Positions 33,968 to 43,256 are shown, counted from the first letter of the stretch. The stretch is 64,000 nucleotides of DNA from VRUE01 sp963708115 (GCA_963708115.1 CAVPRX010000001.1:62001-126000); one strand, 5' to 3'. Program-made: numbers and translations. Notes: generated by a model from the sequence alone, not told the origin.

Positions 33968-35891
33968 TCATTCGGCCTGCTCGGCGCGGTGGACGAGCGC
34001 GGCGAAATCGACCAGCTTCATCGCCCCCAACTCACCCTCGGCATGGGAGCGCACGGCCACCTCGCCGGTCTCCTCCTCGCGGTCGCCTACGACCAGCATG
34101 TAGGGGTTGCGGGCGATTTCGGCGTCGCGGACCTTCTTGCCGATCGACTCCGAGCGGCGGTCGACCTCGACCCTGACGCCGAGCTCGCGCAACTGCGCCG
34201 CGACCTTGTCGCCGAACTCGACGTGGCGGTCTGAGATCGGCAGCACTGTCGCCTGCACCGGCGCCAACCAGACCGGGAAGCGCCCACCGTAGTGCTCGAT
34301 CAGGATCCCGGCGAAGCGCTCCATCGAGCCGAGCAGGGCGCGGTGGATCATCACCGGCCGCTGCGGGTCGTCGTTCTGGTCGGTGTAGGTGAGGTCGAAG
34401 CGCTCCGGCATGAAGAAGTCGACCTGACAGGTGCCGCACTGCCAGGAGCGGCCGAGCGCGTCAGTGATGTGGAAGTCGATCTTTGGCCCGTAAAAGGCGC
34501 CGTCACCGGGGTTGAGCGTGTACTCGCGGCCCTGGCTGTCCAGGGCGTTGCGCAGCGCCTCTTCCGCCTGGCGCCCACTGCTCCTCGGTCCCGATCGACT
34601 TCTCGGGCCGGGTCGAGAGCTCGATGTGCACGTCCTCGAAGCCGAAGCGCGCGTAGAGCTCGTCGATCGCCTCGCAGATGCCGGTCACCTCGTCGACGAT
34701 CTGCTCCGGCGTGCAGTAGATGTGGGCGTCGTCCTGGGTGAAGGAGCGGACCCGCAGCAGCCCGTGCAGCACGCCCTCGCGCTCGGCGCGGGAAACCTGG
34801 CCGAACTCGGCGATCCTTAGGGGCAGCTCGCGATAGGAGTGGCGCTCGGAGTCGAAGACGAGGCAGGCGCCGGGGCAGTTCATCGGCCGGATCGCGTACT
34901 GGCGCTCCTTGGACTCGGTGAAGTACATGTTCTCCTGGTAGTTGTCCCAGTGGCCGGAGCGGTGCCAGAGCTCGACGTCCATCAGGTGCGGCGTCTTGAT
35001 CTCGGTGTACTCGCGCTTGCGCAGCTGCTTTTGCACCTCGGCCTCGATCAGGCGCAGCAGGACCGTGCCGTGGGCGAGCCAGAAAGGCATTCCCGGCGCC
35101 TCCTTACGCAACATGAAGAGGCCGAGCTGGGGACCGAGGCGGCGGTGGTCGCGCGCCTTCGCCTCCTCGATCCGCTCCAAGTGGAGATCGAGGTCCTTCT
35201 TCGAGAAGAAGGCGGTGCCGTAGATCCGGGTCAGCATCGCGCGACTCTCGTCGCCGCGCCAGTAGGCGCCGGCCAGAGAGTTGAGTTTGATCGCCTTGAT
35301 GCGGCCGGTGCCGGGGCCGTGGGGGCCGCGACAGAGATCCTCGAAGGGGCCGTTGCGATAGAGCGAGACGGTCTCGACACCTTCGTCGCGGACGAGGTCT
35401 TCGATCAGCTCGACCTTGTAGCCCTGATCCTGGGCGCGAAAGATCTCGATCGCCTCGGCCGGCGGAACGTCGCGGCGCTCGAACTGCTCGTCGGCGTCGA
35501 TGTGCGCCTGCATCGCCTGCTCGATCCGCTCCAGGTCGTCCTCGTTGACTTTGACGTCCGGGGGGAACTCGAAGTCGTAGTAGAAGCCCTGCTCGATCGG
35601 CGGCCCGATCGTCACCTTCGTCCCCGGGTAGATCTCCATCACCGCCTCGGCCATGACGTGGGCGGCGTCGTGGCGGATCAACTCCAGTGCCTCGGGGTCG
35701 CGATCGGTGAGGATCGCGATCTCGGCCCCGTCGGGAAGCGGCGCACCGAGGTCGCGTAGCTCGCCGTCGACGCGGATCGCCAGCGCAGCCTTGGCCAGGC
35801 CGGGCCCGATCGCCGCCGCGGCATCGGCGCCGGTCGCACCGTCGGGCAGCTCCAGCGGCGTGCCGTCGGGCAGCTTCGCGGTGATTTTCAT
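33968..35891 (-). CDS. thrS: threonyl-tRNA synthetase, one apparent frameshift
   Basis: Class-II synthetase. It has the TGS domain (KITAKLPDGTPLELP), the editing domain with HDAAHVMAEAV, and the catalytic core with RPMNCPGACLVF (zinc Cys), YRELPLRIAEFGQVSR and FTQDDAHIYC. In a second frame come FYGPKIDFHITDALG, CGTCQVDF, VMIHRALLGSMERF and the anticodon-binding domain. The frames join near 34570, where one extra C follows TEEQWA. The ATG at 35891 (MKITAK) has GAGGCGA upstream; a start at 35912 would add seven residues. An essential gene, so the shift is probably an error. Confidence 0.93.
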
Positions 35892-35913
35892 CGTCGCCTC
35901 GATGGGTCTCATG

Positions 35914-37613
35914 CTACGGGCCTTGCCGTGCCTGGCGCACAGCGATCAACGGGCACGGGCTGGGGCCGCCGATCACGCCGCGACGCTCCCAGACCGCGTA
36001 GAGGCCTGCCTGACGGCGCAAGCTCAACCGGCTGAACGGGGCGCGGGGCGCGCCGCTGGTGACGAAGAAGCGGATGCCGGTCGGCGGCGTCCCCCCGCCG
36101 CGCTTGCAGGTTCGATGCAGACACGGCCACCGCGCAGCTCCCAGGCGATGTAGCGGTCCCCCTGTTCGTCAGCGAGCAGCGAATCGGGGGCGAGGACTAG
36201 AGTCGAGCCACCGGCGAGCAGGGGACGCAGACCGGTGAGGGCGGGCGAGTAGGACGTCGGCCCGATCGGCGCGTTGGCAAAGGCGAGTAGAGAGCAAACA
36301 CCGGCCGCCGCCAGGTACAGCAGGGCGACGGGCCGGCGCAACAGCGGCAGCAGGATCGCCAGAGTCGCCAACGGTGCCGCCACCTCGAGTGCCTTGGCGG
36401 ACGTGTACGGAGTGCCCCCCACGCGCGCCGCCACATAGAGAAGCGCGACCGCAACGATCCCGGCGAGAACCGTCGTCTCGCGCCGGCGCCAGCAGACGAT
36501 CAGTCCGTATACGAACAGCAGCGCGGCAAAGGCCGCGCCGGCGAAGTACGCGAAGGGCGGTGCCGCTCCGCTGCCGGGCGACAAGCGAAAGTCGCCCGAA
36601 GGCCATATCCCCAGCGCGGTGAAGGGCGAGATCTGACCGAAGAGGTTGCCGAGACCGGGGCCGTTGGGGTCGAAGGTCTCGAAGCTGTGGAAGTCGATCA
36701 TCCGGCCGAGCTCGGGGAGGGTTCCGACCAGGAAGACCAACAGGGCCAGCAGCAGCGGACGGACCGGCAACGACCGCTCGAACACCAGCCAAGCCAGCAG
36801 GATCACGGCCAACCAGAGAAGGCCCGGGAAGCTGTAGACGTAGACGGAGCCAATCGCGACGATCGCCGCCGGGACGAAGCGCAACGGGAGGTCGCGCCAG
36901 CTTCGCGTGCTCTCGCGCAGGGCCAGGACGAAGGCGAGGACGAAGAGGGCTTGGATCACCTCCTTGAAGGCGCCTTGAGCGAAGTAGGAAGCGACCAGGT
37001 ATGGGAGGCCGACGAGAAGGACGGCTGCGGTGCGGCGCCACCACGGTTGATCGGAGAAAGCGGCGAGGGCCGTCAAGGGAGCGAAAATCGCAACGGCAAC
37101 GGTGAGGCCGTCGAAGCCCTGAACGATGCCTATGCCCAGACCCTTGTTGAGGGCCACGACGACCGAGTGCGGGCCGAGCGGGTAGCCCTGGTGGAGCAGC
37201 GGCGAGCCGACGCCATGGGCAAGCCGGTCAGTCGCCAGCAGGTGCTGGGACATGTCGGGGTTGAAGCCGGTGCCGAGGATGCCGAAGTGGCCTTCAGCCG
37301 CGAAGGGAAGCGCGGTGGCAAGCAGCGCGCCGATCGCTACCGGGAGCCCGATTCGCAACGCCTCTCCCCCGCCCTCGACCCTGCCACGCAGGTAGATCGC
37401 CGCGGCGATCGTCAATACCAAGATGACGATCGCCGAGATCGCTCCATGACCGGGCATTCGCACCGTCGCCCAACAGAGCGCGCAAACAAGCGCCAACCCA
37501 ACCGCGGGTGCCAACCACGACCATCGCCGGACGCCGCAGAGCACCAGCACCGCCTGCCCGATCGCCAGGGAGGAGACGCAGACAGCCACGACCGCCAAGT
37601 AGGTCCCGATCAC
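35914..37613 (-). CDS. polytopic membrane protein, probable glycosyltransferase-like, C-terminal frameshift
   Basis: About 565 residues with at least ten hydrophobic helices, a large loop containing FNPDMSQHLLATDRLAHG and QGYPLGPHSVVVAL, and a soluble C-terminal part. The layout resembles GT-C-type or DUF6541-like envelope glycosyltransferases, but no catalytic motif is certain. The main frame runs on to 36024 as Ser/Ala/Arg-rich sequence. The better tail (TGIRFFVTSG, AGLYAVWERRGVIGG) is in another frame ending at the TAG at 35914, implying an indel around 36085-36125. It lies just upstream of thrS. Confidence 0.7.
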
Positions 37614-37639
37614 AAGGCGGCGAGCCTAGACTCTTCTCC

Positions 37640-38074
37640 ATGGCTCATGTCCCTCCCGCCCGACACCTCACCCGGGCAAAGGACCTCGCCGACGCCCGCT
37701 ACTTCGAACCGCTCGGCGTCGACGACCTCGCCAGGGCCGCCGGGCTCTCCCGGGCCCATTTCAGCCGCGAGTTCCGGCGCGCCTTCGGCGAGTCTCCGCA
37801 CGCCTACCTGCTGACCCGGCGCCTCGAGCGCGCCGCGGCGCTGCTTCGTACGACCGACAACTCGGTCGCCGAGATCTGCTTCTCGGTCGGGCTGCAGAGC
37901 GTCGGCTCCTTTACCGCCAGCTTTTCCCGCACCTTCGACAAGTCACCTACCGCCTACCGGGACTCCTTCTCGCCGGCCTCGGCCTATGCCCGCGTCCCGG
38001 GTTGCGTCGTGCGCGCCTACGCGCGCCCCCAAAACCGCACGTTTCGAGAAGACAGCGCTAAAGCCCGCGCCTAG
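37640..38074 (+). CDS. AraC-family transcriptional regulator
   Basis: A 144-residue protein that is essentially a lone AraC DNA-binding domain. It has two helix-turn-helix units (VDDLARAAGLSRAHFSREFRRAF and VAEICFSVGLQSVGSFTASFSRTF). The C-terminal tail of about 30 residues is unremarkable and there is no sensor domain. Its stop lies 39 bp before the VOC protein gene, so it probably regulates that gene, as AraC/VOC pairs in actinobacteria suggest. Confidence 0.9.
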   Translation: MAHVPPARHLTRAKDLADARYFEPLGVDDLARAAGLSRAHFSREFRRAFGESPHAYLLTRRLERAAALLRTTDNSVAEICFSVGLQSVGSFTASFSRTFDKSPTAYRDSFSPASAYARVPGCVVRAYARPQNRTFREDSAKARA

Positions 38075-38113
38075 CATCGGCGGCGCAATGTTCCGCCGAC
38101 AAGGAGAACCCAG

Positions 38114-38541
38114 ATGATCAAGATCGCTAACGCGCAGTTGTGGGTCCACGACCAAGACGAGCGCTCGCCTTCTGGACCGAGAAGGTCGGCATGGAGGTGC
38201 AGTCCGACGTCACTCTCCCCGAGATGGGTGACTTCCGCTGGCTCACCGTCGGCCCCCCGGGCCAGGAGGACGTCTCGATCGTCCTGATGGCGATCCCAGG
38301 AGCGCCGGTGATGGACGAGGAGACCTCTGGCCAGGTTCGCGACCTGATGGCGAAGGGCTTCGCCGGCACGGTCTTCCTCACCACCGAGGATTGCCAGGCC
38401 TCCTACGAAGAGCTGAGGGCACGAGGCGTCGAGTTCAGCGAAGGACCCCAGGAGCGGCCATACGGGATCGACTCGGGCTTCCGCGACCCCTCCGGCAACA
38501 GCATCCGCCTCACTCAGGTTCAGATGCCGGCGGCGGTCTGA
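38114..38541 (+). CDS. VOC/glyoxalase-family protein, one apparent frameshift
   Basis: Begins MIKIANAQLWVHDQDE after a good ribosome site (AAGGAG, 38101-38106). It then continues one frame over as LAFWTEKVGMEVQSD and runs to VQMPAAV. A missing G near 38158-38163 would restore DEALAFWTEKVG, the family sequence. The remaining fold has a central VOC repeat with FRDPSGNSIRLTQ at the end. Such proteins bind a metal and small electrophiles; the substrate is unknown. It overlaps the cupin gene by 32 bp, tail to tail. Confidence 0.8.
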
Positions 38542-38971
38542 ACTCACCGCCACCGAGCTCCGGCGGCAGGGCGCGTGGACCCTCGGGGTAGAGCGAGCGC
38601 AGCGTCTCCTCGCTCATCTCGAGGGTGTTCGCGGCCTCCGGCGGCGCGCCGACGATCAGCCACAGGGCGTCCTCCCCGGTGTCGTTGAAGATCTGTCGAT
38701 TCGACTCCGGCTCGACCAGGAGCGAGTCGAGCGGGCCGAGCTCTAGCGCCTCCCCATCGACGCGGATCCGGCCACGCCCCTCGAGCAGTACATACAGCTC
38801 CTCCGTGGCGAAGTGCCGGTGCAAGGTCGAGGCTTGTCCCGGACGCAGGCGCCAGAGGCGGGCACCGAGACTGCCGGCCTCCAGCTGTTTACCGAGATCC
38901 GTGTTGAGCACCCGCATCTGGTTCGACTCGCGCCAGAAGGCCTCCCCGGCGCGCAGCAATCGATAGGCCAT
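38510..38971 (-). CDS. cupin-domain protein
   Basis: A 153-residue single-domain cupin. Motif 1 is RPGQASTLHRHFATEELYVLLEGRGRI, with metal-binding His, His and Glu. Motif 2 is LGPLDSLLVEPESNRQIFNDT, in which the usual PxxxxHxxxN histidine is replaced (ESNRQ), so the metal site has at most three of the four ligands. It could be a sugar isomerase-like or sensory protein. Function unknown. Confidence 0.85.
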   Translation of the reverse strand: MAYRLLRAGEAFWRESNQMRVLNTDLGKQLEAGSLGARLWRLRPGQASTLHRHFATEELYVLLEGRGRIRVDGEALELGPLDSLLVEPESNRQIFNDTGEDALWLIVGAPPEAANTLEMSEETLRSLYPEGPRALPPELGGGEFRPPPASEPE

Positions 38972-38999
38972 AGGTGCCTCCTTCGAGAGGGTGACGTAG

Positions 39000-39072
39000 T
39001 GGGCACAGCTGGGCTCGAACCAGCGACCTCCGCCTTGTCGAGGCGGCGCTCTCCCAACTGAGCTATGCGCCC
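39000..39072 (-). tRNA. tRNA-Val (GAC)
   Basis: A 73-nt cloverleaf with acceptor GGGCGCA/TGTGCCC, D-stem GCTC/GAGC, anticodon stem CCGCC/GGCGG and T-arm GCTGG-TTCGAGC-CCAGC. The discriminator is A and no CCA is encoded. The seven-base loop reads TCGACAA, giving anticodon GAC with C instead of the near-universal U at position 33. Confidence 0.92.
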
Positions 39073-39278
39073 CAGGGGAGTCCTGAATCTAGCAGTGGAC
39101 AGCCTGGGGCTGCGGCAACTCAAGTCCTTTGCTGCAACGGCCGATGCAGGGGGTGCAACTTTTCCCCGAACGGCGTGTTTCTCTATTACAAGCCGCCAGC
39201 AGGGGGCGGCAAGCTTCAAAGCTCAAGGACCGACGAGCCAGCGACTTAGAACTCTCTGGTGGTACGTCCTTCGGAAAC
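39073..39278. other. non-coding stretch between tRNA-Val and zwf
   Basis: No convincing gene. Short frames on both strands lack ribosome sites and family resemblance. The base composition is less GC-biased than its surroundings. It contains an AGCCGCCAGC/GGGGCGGC-type stem near 39190-39210. Confidence 0.5.
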
Positions 39279-39302
39279 AAAGGGCCCCATTTGGGGCCCT
39301 TT
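39279..39302. terminator. bidirectional intrinsic terminator downstream of zwf
   Basis: A perfect hairpin AAAGGGCCCC-ATTT-GGGGCCCTTT with T-rich flanks on both strands. It lies 16 bp past the zwf stop (minus strand), so its main job is ending zwf transcription. Confidence 0.88.
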
Positions 39303-39317
39303 TCCGTTGTGGCGGGA

Positions 39318-40793
39318 TCAGTCGACGTGGTCGGCGGGGAGGTGCCAGCGGCTGGGGGCGATCAAGTCGTCCATCGCCTTCGGTCCCCAGCTGCCGGGCT
39401 CGTAGCTCAGCGCCCCGGGTGGATCTTCGAGCAGGGGCTCGGAGACCTCCCAAAGCCTCTCGATTCCCTCGGAGGTGGTGAAGAGCATGCGGTCGCCGAG
39501 CATCACGTCGTGGATCAGTCGCTCGTAGGCATCGAGAGCGTGTTCGGTGCCGCCGAAGGTGTCCGAGTAGTTGAAACGCATGTGCGCCTCGCCGAGGTGC
39601 AGCGTCGGCCCCGGTACCTTGGCCAGGAACGACGCCGAGATGCTGCCCGGATCGCCCAGCTCGAAGGTGAGGTGGTCATGGCCAAAGGCCTCGGCAACCT
39701 GCTCGCAGTCGAGCGGGAACATTCGCCGTGGCGGCTGCTTGAAGGCGACCGTCAGCAGATGGCGATTCTCGGCCATGCGCTTGCCGGAGCGCAAGTAGAA
39801 GGGGACGCCGTCCCAGCGCCAGTTGTCGACGAAGACCCGTAGGGCGACGAAGGTCTCAGTGTCGGACTCCCTCCCAACTCCCTCCTCTTTGCGGTAGCCC
39901 GAGTACTGACCGCGGACCACACCGGTGGGATCCAGAGGCGCCATCGAGTCGAAGACCTTCTCGCGCTCAGCGCTCAGCGCCTTCGCCGCCATCGACGTCG
40001 GTGGCTCCATCGCGACGAAGCTGAGCACCTGGAACAGGTGCGTCACGATCATGTCGCGGAACGCCCCCGTTTCCTCATAGAAGCTCGCCCGCATCCCAAT
40101 CGAGAGCGTCTCGGGGACGTCGATCTGCACATGGTCGATGTGGTTGCGGTTCCAAACCGGCTCGAACATTCCGTTGGCGAAGCGCAGCGCCAAGAGGTTC
40201 TGCACGGACTCCCGCCCGATGTAGTGGTCGATGCGGAATATCTCCTCCTCGCGGAAGACCGAGAGAAGACAGGAGTTGAGCTCCCGGGCCGAAGCGAGGT
40301 CGAGCCCGAAGGGCTTCTCGGTGATCACATGGGCTCCATCGCCGAGCTCGAGCTCTCCCAGCGCACGAACCGTCGGGCCGGCGGCCTGCGGTGGCAAAGA
40401 CAGGTAGTAGAGGACCCGAGCGTCTCCACCAAGCTCCTCCCGCGCCTCCTCGACCGCGCCACCGAGGAGGTCGAGACCGTCGCCGATCGAGACAAAGCTG
40501 AGGCTCTCGGCGAACCGGTCCCAGACCTCCCGCGCCGGGGGGCGGCGACCAGAGCCCTCCACCGCCTCGCGAGCCATTTCACGGAACTCCGCCTCGCTGA
40601 CCTCTCCCCTGGCCGTGCCGATGATGCGAAAGTTCCGCGGCATCAACCCCACCCGGGCAAGGTGGAACATCCCCGGCAGCAGTTTGCGTTTGGCAAGATC
40701 GCCGGTGGCCCCGAAGAGCACGATCACGTGATCCTCGGGTACGCGCTCTGCCGCGGCAGCGACAACGGGCTCGGTGACGGTGACAGCGCTCAC
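39318..40793 (-). CDS. zwf: glucose-6-phosphate 1-dehydrogenase
   Basis: First enzyme of the oxidative pentose-phosphate pathway. The coenzyme motif GATGDLAKRKLLP is near residue 30. The signature RIDHYIGRESVQNLLALRF contains the catalytic His/Lys-type region, with EKPFG before it. The 491-residue length is normal. No opcA, gnd or tal is adjacent, so it appears monocistronic, bounded by the terminator at 39279-39302 and the att-like repeat at 40856. Confidence 0.96.
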   Translation of the reverse strand: MSAVTVTEPVVAAAAERVPEDHVIVLFGATGDLAKRKLLPGMFHLARVGLMPRNFRIIGTARGEVSEAEFREMAREAVEGSGRRPPAREVWDRFAESLSFVSIGDGLDLLGGAVEEAREELGGDARVLYYLSLPPQAAGPTVRALGELELGDGAHVITEKPFGLDLASARELNSCLLSVFREEEIFRIDHYIGRESVQNLLALRFANGMFEPVWNRNHIDHVQIDVPETLSIGMRASFYEETGAFRDMIVTHLFQVLSFVAMEPPTSMAAKALSAEREKVFDSMAPLDPTGVVRGQYSGYRKEEGVGRESDTETFVALRVFVDNWRWDGVPFYLRSGKRMAENRHLLTVAFKQPPRRMFPLDCEQVAEAFGHDHLTFELGDPGSISASFLAKVPGPTLHLGEAHMRFNYSDTFGGTEHALDAYERLIHDVMLGDRMLFTTSEGIERLWEVSEPLLEDPPGALSYEPGSWGPKAMDDLIAPSRWHLPADHVD

Positions 40794-40855
40794 GTGATCA
40801 GCCTGACAGGTACCCAGATCCCGCTGCGCTCAACCGAGGACGAGCCGCATAAGCC

Positions 40856-40900
40856 AAAGGCGCCTACCGGAATCGAACCGGCGTAAACGGCTTTGCAGGC
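40856..40900. repeat. att-like direct repeat, truncated copy of tRNA-Cys 3' half
   Basis: 45 bp matching 43582-43626 with one mismatch (C at 40882 against T). The shared part covers the tRNA-Cys 3' end through the T-arm to the anticodon loop, and the match then stops abruptly. This is the expected scar of integration into a tRNA gene. Confidence 0.88.
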
Positions 40901-40962
40901 TTGCTTAAGGGGCGATTTTCGGCTTGTTCAAGCGGTTTGCGCCAACGGCCAGCAAGCTGTTG

Positions 40963-41508
40963 CTAGTACTCGCAAGGAACCGAAAGGCTTTGAAGCAACT
41001 CGCCCTCTCGATCGAAGGCGCGGACCTTTTCTACGCAAAGATTCGCACCACGCCCGGCGAGGACAGCGAAGCGGAAGTTCTGCCCGAGATGGGCTTCAGC
41101 AGCCTGGGCCGGGCTCATGATTCGAGTCGCCACTGTTTCCCAGGTCGAGGGCCTGGAGTGGCGACCAGGATGTCCGAGAAGTAGTTCCAGCTTCCGCACG
41201 CGGGGAGAAGTTATGTCGAGCTCCACCGCAGATGATTCATCGGCATTCCCAACTCGGCGCTGCCACAGATCAGGAGGTCGTCCACCGGCTTCGCAGTAGG
41301 TGACGGTTCCGGAGTACGGACTCATCAGAGTAAGAGCGAAGCAGCGTCGGCCGCGATCACCGACAGCACCAAGAGTCCAGGTGCGGCCGGCAAACTTTCC
41401 GGAAGCCACCGGAATGTAGCTTTCGGGAGCATCGGCGACGGCAATCGCTGCGAGTAGCGCTGAAAGCGCTAGCGCGAGGCCAATTGCACTGCCTCTCATC
41501 GTCATCAA
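40963..41508 (-). CDS. secreted protein of unknown function
   Basis: 181 residues with a signal peptide (GLALALSALLAAIAVADAPES, cleavage near residue 27). The mature domain of about 150 residues contains three or four cysteines (RCFALTLM, TYCEAGG, NLCVEKV, VPCEY) that could form disulfides. I recognise no family. It is the distal gene of the tRNA-Cys element, 9 bp after the VapC-like gene, and may be cargo. Confidence 0.65.
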   Translation of the reverse strand: MMTMRGSAIGLALALSALLAAIAVADAPESYIPVASGKFAGRTWTLGAVGDRGRRCFALTLMSPYSGTVTYCEAGGRPPDLWQRRVGNADESSAVELDITSPRVRKLELLLGHPGRHSRPSTWETVATRIMSPAQAAEAHLGQNFRFAVLAGRGANLCVEKVRAFDREGELLQSLSVPCEY

Positions 41509-41517
41509 CTCAAACCG

Positions 41518-41919
41518 TCATCGGATCAGCTGGACCTCTGCGTTCACATCGGCATCCGCCCAACTGCGATCCGTTGTCAGGGCTGGAACACCGAGTCGCG
41601 CCGCAAGCGCGAGACAGGCGCGGTCTGCCAAAGAAAGACCCCGTCGCGCCGTCACGGGGCGCAAACGCGCTACCTGGACGCAATCTGCCTCGGTCATGCC
41701 TTCGATCGCCAACGCCCGACCGATGAACCCGCGCTCGCGGTAGTCCAGCTCAAGCGCCACCGGGTCGCCGCCGCGCTCTGCGACCTTCGACAAGACCTCA
41801 GCCCAATTCACAACGCTGATCGCCGAGCGTCCAGCCAATGCCGCAGCCACGGCCGCTTTACCCTCCTCCCCGTGGATAAGCGCCATCAATGCTGACGCAT
41901 CAAGCACTGAAGTTGGCAC
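41518..41919 (-). CDS. vapC: VapC-like PIN-domain ribonuclease toxin
   Basis: A PIN-domain protein of about 133 residues. Metal-binding acids are seen as Asp in VLDASALMALIHGE, Glu in NWAEVLSKVAE, Asp in LSLADRACLALA and Asp in ALTTDRSWAD. VapC toxins cleave tRNA or rRNA. The GTG at 41919 has GAGG five bases upstream and starts right before the first motif; the frame also allows 41964. It follows the putative antitoxin by 7 bp. Confidence 0.85.
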   Translation of the reverse strand: MPTSVLDASALMALIHGEEGKAAVAAALAGRSAISVVNWAEVLSKVAERGGDPVALELDYRERGFIGRALAIEGMTEADCVQVARLRPVTARRGLSLADRACLALAARLGVPALTTDRSWADADVNAEVQLIR

Positions 41920-41926
41920 GGCAGCC

Positions 41927-42118
41927 TCAGTGCTTGCCACTGCGCTGCCCAGCGCCCGTGTCAACGTTCTCGGCCCGAGCTTCGGCGCGACGATCTGCGA
42001 TTAGCTCGTCGGCGAGGTTCCGGCCGGGGGCCAGGTGAGCGATGCTCCCCTGGGCATAGTCGATAGCGGCAAGGCGCTTCTCGACCTCTGCATCGGTGAC
42101 TTTGGTCGCGTGGGCCAC
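41927..42118 (-). CDS. putative VapB-type antitoxin
   Basis: A short protein of about 63 residues (VAHATKVTDAEVEKRLAAID, then AHLAPGRNLADELIADRRAE), charged and helical, lying 7 bp before the VapC-like gene. Position and size fit an antitoxin. I cannot see a clear AbrB or ribbon-helix-helix fold. The start is uncertain: GTG at 42118 is chosen, but the frame is open to 42304. Disordered Gly/Ser/Gln C-terminus. Confidence 0.6.
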   Translation of the reverse strand: MAHATKVTDAEVEKRLAAIDYAQGSIAHLAPGRNLADELIADRRAEARAENVDTGAGQRSGKH

Positions 42119-42162
42119 GAACCGCAGTGTACCGGGCAAGGCCACGCGATTTCCGGACTCGA

Positions 42163-42605
42163 TCACGTGCCAAGAAACCTGTCGAGTAGGGCCGCTGCCT
42201 CCGCCTCGGTGCCCGGCATCAGATGGCCGTAAGGTCGAACGTGACCTTGATCGAGGAATGACCCATGAAGATCGAGAGGGCCTTGGCGTTGATACCCGCC
42301 GCAATCATGAACGAGGCGTAGGTATGGCGGGGCTGGTGCAGTCGCAGCCGACCCAACGTCTGAGCCTCCCACGCTCGATCCGCTCGCCGGTAGATCGTCG
42401 CGGCCTGGAACGGTTTGCCGCTCTCGGCGCCAAAGACCAGGGCATCGGCGGGAGGCTCCCCGCCTGCGATCCGATGCTCCATCGGGTAGTCGCGGAGAAG
42501 ACCCGGGAGCGGCGTCGTCCGCTGGGAGTTCTTGGTCTTCGGCACGATCGTGGCGTTAGCGCGCCGCCGGCCGCCGCTTTTACGTCGAGGATGAAAGCGT
42601 AGCAA
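42163..42605 (-). pseudogene. tyrosine integrase remnant, truncated and frameshifted
   Basis: Only the C-terminal half of a phage-type integrase remains. It starts with PKTKNSQRTTPLP, then has the box-II HQPRHTYASFMIAAGI (H-x-x-R) and FMGHSSIKVTFDL. The frame then breaks at 42230-42232, where a lost T precedes the catalytic Tyr in YGHLMPGTEAEAA. The tail ending LLDRFLGT is in the next frame to 42163. The N-terminal arm, core-binding domain and first catalytic Arg are absent. It probably catalysed insertion at tRNA-Cys. Confidence 0.85.
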
Positions 42606-42608
42606 GAC

Positions 42609-42627
42609 TGTAGGGAGTTTCCCTACA
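42609..42627. repeat. perfect 19-bp palindrome between integrase remnant and HTH gene
   Basis: TGTAGGGA-GTT-TCCCTACA, 8-bp arms. It lies 9 bp beyond the end of the HTH gene and just upstream of the integrase remnant. It could be an operator bound by the HTH protein or a weak hairpin; there is no T-tract. Confidence 0.7.
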
Positions 42628-42635
42628 ATTGCTCT

Positions 42636-42836
42636 TTACTTGCCTCGGAGGATTTCTCCGACGCGAGAGCGGTGCAGGCCAACCGCCTCGCCGATATCGG
42701 CCAGCGACGATCCGGATTTCTGCGCTCGGGCGAAGCTCTTGCGCCTTGCCTCTCGCGCGGCCTTCACGTCCCGCTCGTAGTCAAGCTGAGCACGCTTTGC
42801 ATCGGCGAGCACTTTTGCTTTGGCGTCCTTCGGCAC
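42636..42836 (-). CDS. small HTH protein next to Doc toxin
   Basis: 66 residues. The basic helical N-terminus (AKAKVLADAKRAQLDYERDV, REARRKSFARAQ) is followed by a compact helix-turn-helix SGSSLADIGEAVGLHRSRVGEILRG. It is probably a DNA-binding regulator or antitoxin component. It follows the Doc gene by 16 bp on the same strand, and a palindrome lies just past its stop. Confidence 0.72.
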   Translation of the reverse strand: MPKDAKAKVLADAKRAQLDYERDVKAAREARRKSFARAQKSGSSLADIGEAVGLHRSRVGEILRGK

Positions 42837-42852
42837 ACCGGGAGCCTATTCT

Positions 42853-43242
42853 TCAGGCACGACTCTCCAACCACCTGATGATCTCGTTGGGAGTCGCTTC
42901 GCCAGCCGCGATCTTCTCCACCATCGGGACGTCGGTATCAGGATCGGCATCAGTAATCGGCCGTCCGTTGGCTGCCAGGAAGCGCTCCACAGCCAGGAAA
43001 GCGCAGCGCTTATTGCCGTCGGGGAGCGGGTGATTGCGAGCCAGGTGCTCAACCAGAACGGCGGCCTTCTCGACCAGGGTCGGATAGGCATCGTGGTCGC
43101 CGAACCCAGCGCGCGGAGAGGCAAGCGCAGAATCGGCTAGGGCAATGCGAGGCAGCCGAGCGACCTGCTCAGGGGTCGTCCCGAGTACCTCGGCTGCAAT
43201 GCGGCAATAGTCGCCGAACGTGACGTAGAAGACCCCGGCCAC
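42853..43242 (-). CDS. doc: Doc/Fic-family toxin (death-on-curing)
   Basis: A 129-residue Fic-fold protein. The active-site motif is HPLPDGNKRCAFLAVERFL (HxxxDGNKR). Doc toxins phosphorylate EF-Tu and Fic enzymes AMPylate targets. The Asp at the fourth position and the small size favour Doc. Start GTG at 43242; no Shine-Dalgarno is seen. It is flanked by a 49-residue gene upstream and the small HTH gene downstream, so either could be the antitoxin. Confidence 0.88.
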   Translation of the reverse strand: MAGVFYVTFGDYCRIAAEVLGTTPEQVARLPRIALADSALASPRAGFGDHDAYPTLVEKAAVLVEHLARNHPLPDGNKRCAFLAVERFLAANGRPITDADPDTDVPMVEKIAAGEATPNEIIRWLESRA

Positions 43243-43256
43243 TTTCGAGTGGCGGG

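Noticed and set aside
38813..39061. Plus-strand frame ending in AGLEPATSALSRRRSPN
   Set aside because: This well-known spurious peptide is the antisense translation of tRNA-Val.
39089..39280. Minus-strand 63-codon frame upstream of tRNA-Val
   Set aside because: No ribosome site, no recognisable domain, and Cys/Arg-rich composition unlike neighbouring proteins.
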